Origin: an uncultured Oxalobacteraceae bacterium | GTDB taxonomy: Bacteria > Pseudomonadota > Gammaproteobacteria > Burkholderiales > Burkholderiaceae | Assembly (NCBI GenBank): GCA_946480015.1 | Contig: CAMLIL010000154.1 | Span: forward strand, 1-8,132 | DNA length: 8,132 bases | Direction of reading: 5' to 3' | Shown here: positions 6,217 to 8,132 of the stretch, one piece after another | Position numbering within the stretch: position 1 is the stretch's first letter | How the letters are laid out: the number at the start of each line of letters is the position of its first letter | Notes under the pieces: model-generated | Told to the model about the DNA's origin: nothing | Databases searched by the model: none | The model's input: the letters and a program-made list of their open reading frames with translations, nothing else | Position numbers and translations under genes: made by a program

Positions 6217-6236
6217 GCGGCCAGCGGCGCGGCCGC
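6217..6236 (+). terminator. Weak hairpin after the DUF4142 gene, possible terminator
   Basis: GCGGCC (6217-6222) pairs with GGCCGC (6231-6236) around an 8-nt loop, starting 3 nt after the stop codon. There is no T-run, so it may slow or end transcription only with help. Confidence 0.25.
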
Positions 6237-6275
6237 CAAACAGGCGGGCGCGGCGGTGAATGGTGGCGGGCAGGC

Positions 6276-6281
6276 TACAAT
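6276..6281 (+). promoter_or_regulatory. -10 box TACAAT of the AEC permease gene, leaderless geometry
   Basis: TACAAT (5 of 6 to TATAAT) ends 8 nt before the ATG at 6290, the same spacing as for the ATPase gene. No Shine-Dalgarno precedes the ATG. The -35 area (6253-6258) is a poor match. It decides the start: an in-frame ATG at 6260 would put the -10 box inside the coding region. Confidence 0.55.
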
Positions 6282-6289
6282 GCCTGTCC

Positions 6290-7240
6290 ATGCTCGCCAT
6301 TCTCGTCGTCACCTTCCCCTTCTTCGCGCTGGTGCTGTGCGGCTACCTCGCGGTACGGCGCCATCTATTGCCCCAGCTGGCCATTCCGGGCCTGAACAGT
6401 TTCGTCCTGTACTTTGCGCTGCCGTGCATGCTGTACCGATTCGGCTCAGTCACGCCGCTGGCGCAGCTGCTCGACGGCGGCGTGTTCGGGGTGTACCTGC
6501 TGTGCGCTCTGATCATCGTCGCGCTCACGGTGGCGGCGACCGTGCGTCAGGCGGACTGGAACAACGCTGCCTTCGGCGCCCTGGTGGCGGCGTTTCCGAA
6601 TACCGGCTTCATGGGCGTGCCGCTGCTGGTGGCGCTGCTGGGGGACCGCGCCTCCGGCCCCGTCATCGTCGCGCTGGCAGTCGACCTGGTGCTCACCACG
6701 TCGCTCTGCATCGCCCTGTCGCGCCTGGGCGGGGCCAGTGGACAGAGCAGCACAGCCGCGCTGCGCAATGCGCTGGCCGGCATGCTGCGCAACCCCATGC
6801 CGTGGGCGATCCTGCTCGGCGCCATCGCGTCCGGCGCCGGCATCGCGCTGCCCGGCCCGCTCAGCAAGACCATTGGCCTGCTGGCCGACGCGGCCTCGCC
6901 CGTAGCCTTGTTTACCATCGGCGCCGTGCTGGCCCGCTCCCAAATGAACGCGGCCGAAGCCACGCCGGCCAGCCAGTTCGTGCCCATTGCGATGGTCAAG
7001 CTGCTGGTGCACCCGCTGCTGGTGCTGGGCATCGGCAGCGCGGCCCGGGCAGTGGGTGTACCGCTGTCGGCGCCGGCGCTGACCGTGCTGGTCTTGCTGG
7101 CCTGCCTGCCCAGCGCCAGCAATGTCGCCATGCTGTCCGAGCGCTTCGGTGCCGATACCGGACGCATCGCCCGTATCATTTTGATATCTACGGCGCTGTC
7201 TTTTTTCACCTTTTCGGGTGCTGTCGCTTTACTTTTATGA
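6290..7240 (+). CDS. AEC (auxin efflux carrier) family permease
   Basis: A 316-aa inner-membrane protein, close to the usual length of bacterial AEC transporters. About ten hydrophobic segments are visible, near residues 2-22, 34-50, 66-84, 96-118, 122-143, 170-188, 203-217, 229-248, 262-278 and 293-314, in two halves of five. Family hallmarks are LNSFVLYFALPCMLYR (35-50), FPNTGFMGVPLL (102-113) with the helix-breaking N/P/G cross-over motif, NPMPWAILLG (168-177), and LPSASNVAMLSERFGADTG (273-291) in the second half. Members export or exchange small organic anions (malonate/malate-type acids, auxin-like molecules), but the substrate here cannot be read from sequence. It stands 75 nt after the DUF4142 gene with its own promoter. 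The start at 6290 follows from the leaderless promoter. Three in-frame stretches of Ala/Gly/Leu reflect membrane helices and nothing looks broken. Confidence 0.9.
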   Translation: MLAILVVTFPFFALVLCGYLAVRRHLLPQLAIPGLNSFVLYFALPCMLYRFGSVTPLAQLLDGGVFGVYLLCALIIVALTVAATVRQADWNNAAFGALVAAFPNTGFMGVPLLVALLGDRASGPVIVALAVDLVLTTSLCIALSRLGGASGQSSTAALRNALAGMLRNPMPWAILLGAIASGAGIALPGPLSKTIGLLADAASPVALFTIGAVLARSQMNAAEATPASQFVPIAMVKLLVHPLLVLGIGSAARAVGVPLSAPALTVLVLLACLPSASNVAMLSERFGADTGRIARIILISTALSFFTFSGAVALLL

Positions 7241-7320
7241 AACCATTATTGCCTCAACAGCCACTAACTATGAAATAATACTGCGTTTACTCGACAACAA
7301 TCATTGCTCGGCGGATTTCA

Positions 7321-7377
7321 ATGTTGACCTCTCCATGTCATGACCTTGCCCACGGCAGCCTGCGGCCCAGCCGCTAG
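7321..7377 (+). CDS. Possible 18-codon leader ORF before the TPR gene
   Basis: ATG at 7321 opens an 18-residue frame (MLTSPCHDLAHGSLRPSR) ending in TAG at 7375-7377. The stop overlaps the Shine-Dalgarno of the next gene, and GGCGGA (7310-7315) is a fair Shine-Dalgarno 5 nt upstream. This layout would allow translational coupling. An ORF this short arises easily by chance. Confidence 0.2.
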   Translation: MLTSPCHDLAHGSLRPSR

Positions 7378-7382
7378 AGGAG
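7376..7382 (+). promoter_or_regulatory. Ribosome binding site favouring the GTG start at 7388
   Basis: AGAGGAG is 5 nt before GTG (7388) but 14 nt before the next ATG (7397). The GTG is therefore the better start. Confidence 0.6.
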
Positions 7383-7387
7383 ATCCG

Positions 7388-8132
7388 GTGCTCGCCATGT
7401 TCATCTTCGACACCGAGCTTGCCGCGCTGGACGCGCGGCTGGCGCCGCTTGGCGGCTCGGAACGCGTGGCCGCGGTGGTCGAGCTGGCGTGGCATCTGCG
7501 CCAGCGCGACGTGCGCCGCGCCGGCCAGCTGATGGCCGAGATCGCGCCCCTGCGCGACGTGATGCCGCTGCCCGAGCGCAGCCTGCTGCAGGCGCGCTGC
7601 CAGCTGGTCGACGGCGAAGCCAGGTGGCTGGGCGGGGAGCTGGACGAGGCGCGCGCGCTCGCCGACCAGGCCTTCGAGGTGTTCGCCCTGCATGACGACG
7701 CCACCGGGCTGGCCGACACGCGCTGGCTGCGCGCCTGGATTGAAGTCGATCGTGGCAACGCTGTCATCAGCGACGATGAACTGGCCGCCGCCGCCATCGA
7801 TGCGCACCGCAGCGGCGACCGGCTGCGCATCGAGGTGTTCGACGCCGCCGCCGCGCTGTTCGCGGTGTTTCGCGACCTGCATGCGGCCGAAGCGCGCTGG
7901 GGCAACCGTTTCGACCCCGACGACGACAGCCTGCACCCGGCGGCGGTCGGCTGGATCCACGACTACCTCGGCACCAGCGCCTTCCAGGCCAGCGATTTCG
8001 GGCGCGCGGTCAGCCTGCTGATGCGCACCTATGAAGCGGCGCTGGCGACCGGCCAGATCCGCCGCGCCATCAATGTCGCCACCAACATCGGCAATGGCTT
8101 CACCAGCCTGAACGCGCACCACGCCGCGCTCG
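7388..8132 (+). CDS. TPR-like helical-repeat protein, C-terminus beyond the window
   Basis: The first 248 residues are present with no stop and the gene continues past the right edge. It has no signal peptide or membrane segment. The visible part is almost all helix, in Ala/Leu-rich pairs typical of TPR or TPR-like repeats: about residues 25-50, 64-100 (GEARWLGGELDEARALADQA is the clearest unit), 106-141, 188-221 (YLGTSAFQASDFGRAVSLL) and 223-248. It should act as a cytoplasmic protein-protein interaction scaffold. In related bacteria such N-terminal TPR arrays often precede a GGDEF, histidine kinase or other signalling domain, but the C-terminal half that would show this is missing, so the output is unknown. 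The start is taken as GTG 7388 because of its Shine-Dalgarno spacing; ATG 7397 would remove three residues. Confidence 0.7.
   Translation, partial: MLAMFIFDTELAALDARLAPLGGSERVAAVVELAWHLRQRDVRRAGQLMAEIAPLRDVMPLPERSLLQARCQLVDGEARWLGGELDEARALADQAFEVFALHDDATGLADTRWLRAWIEVDRGNAVISDDELAAAAIDAHRSGDRLRIEVFDAAAALFAVFRDLHAAEARWGNRFDPDDDSLHPAAVGWIHDYLGTSAFQASDFGRAVSLLMRTYEAALATGQIRRAINVATNIGNGFTSLNAHHAAL

Larger units (their letters stand above)
7241..7387 (+). other. Intergenic spacer with an AT-rich stretch, probable promoter region of the TPR gene
   Basis: This 147-nt spacer includes the most AT-rich run of the window (about 7230-7325). Several partial promoter-like hexamers occur (TCGACA at 7291, TTGACC at 7324, TAATAC at 7276), but no -35/-10 pair with good spacing stands out. 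A small hairpin GCGGC-CCA-GCCGC (7362-7374) ends just before the Shine-Dalgarno of the next gene. No T-tailed hairpin that would end the AEC transcript was found. Confidence 0.35.

Noticed and set aside
7201..7240. Possible terminator CACC-TTTTCG-GGTG with nearby T-rich sequence
   Set aside because: The stem is only 4 bp and lies within the last codons of the AEC gene, and the following bases do not form a clean T-run.
1..8132. Mobile elements, CRISPR arrays, tRNA or rRNA genes
   Set aside because: No transposase or integrase motifs, terminal inverted repeats, regularly spaced repeats or tRNA-like cloverleaf were seen by eye.

Overview
High-GC window with heavy G/C use at third codon positions, gene types and leaderless-type promoters that suggest a betaproteobacterium of the Oxalobacteraceae (Massilia/Duganella/Janthinobacterium-like). 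This placement is inferred from style and gene content; no marker gene is present.

Left half (1-5190), all read on the minus strand. The first gene transcribed is a 370-aa protein (4078-5190) with three tandem 37-residue bulb-type lectin repeats, followed by a segment that looks like an aerolysin/ETX-MTX2-type beta-pore-forming module. After 59 nt comes a ~1075-aa signalling ATPase (782-4009) built as Xre-type helix-turn-helix, degenerate nucleotide-cyclase-like domain, AAA_16/STAND-like P-loop ATPase and seven TPR-like repeats. It has its own -10 box placed so that its mRNA would be nearly leaderless. After a further 26 nt a divergent DRE-TIM (HMGL-like) metallolyase begins (755 to the left edge, incomplete). 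The ATPase and metallolyase look like a two-gene operon. The lectin/pore-former gene may be read separately or through into it.

A 223-nt divergent promoter region (5191-5413) holds a 14-bp direct repeat at a 22-bp period, a candidate ECF sigma (RpoE-like) promoter and a perfect 12-bp hairpin predicted to lie at the 5' end of the rightward mRNA. That mRNA encodes an exported DUF4142 (ferritin-like fold) protein (5414-6214).

Right half, plus strand. The DUF4142 gene is followed by an AEC-family (auxin efflux carrier) permease (6290-7240), again with a -10 box 8 nt before its ATG. After a 147-nt, locally AT-rich spacer comes the start of a TPR-like protein (from 7388) that runs off the right edge.

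No rRNA, tRNA, CRISPR array, insertion sequence or integrase was seen. The most interesting part is the lectin/pore-former candidate beside a composite STAND-like regulator and an atypical metallolyase. Any functional link between them rests on position only.
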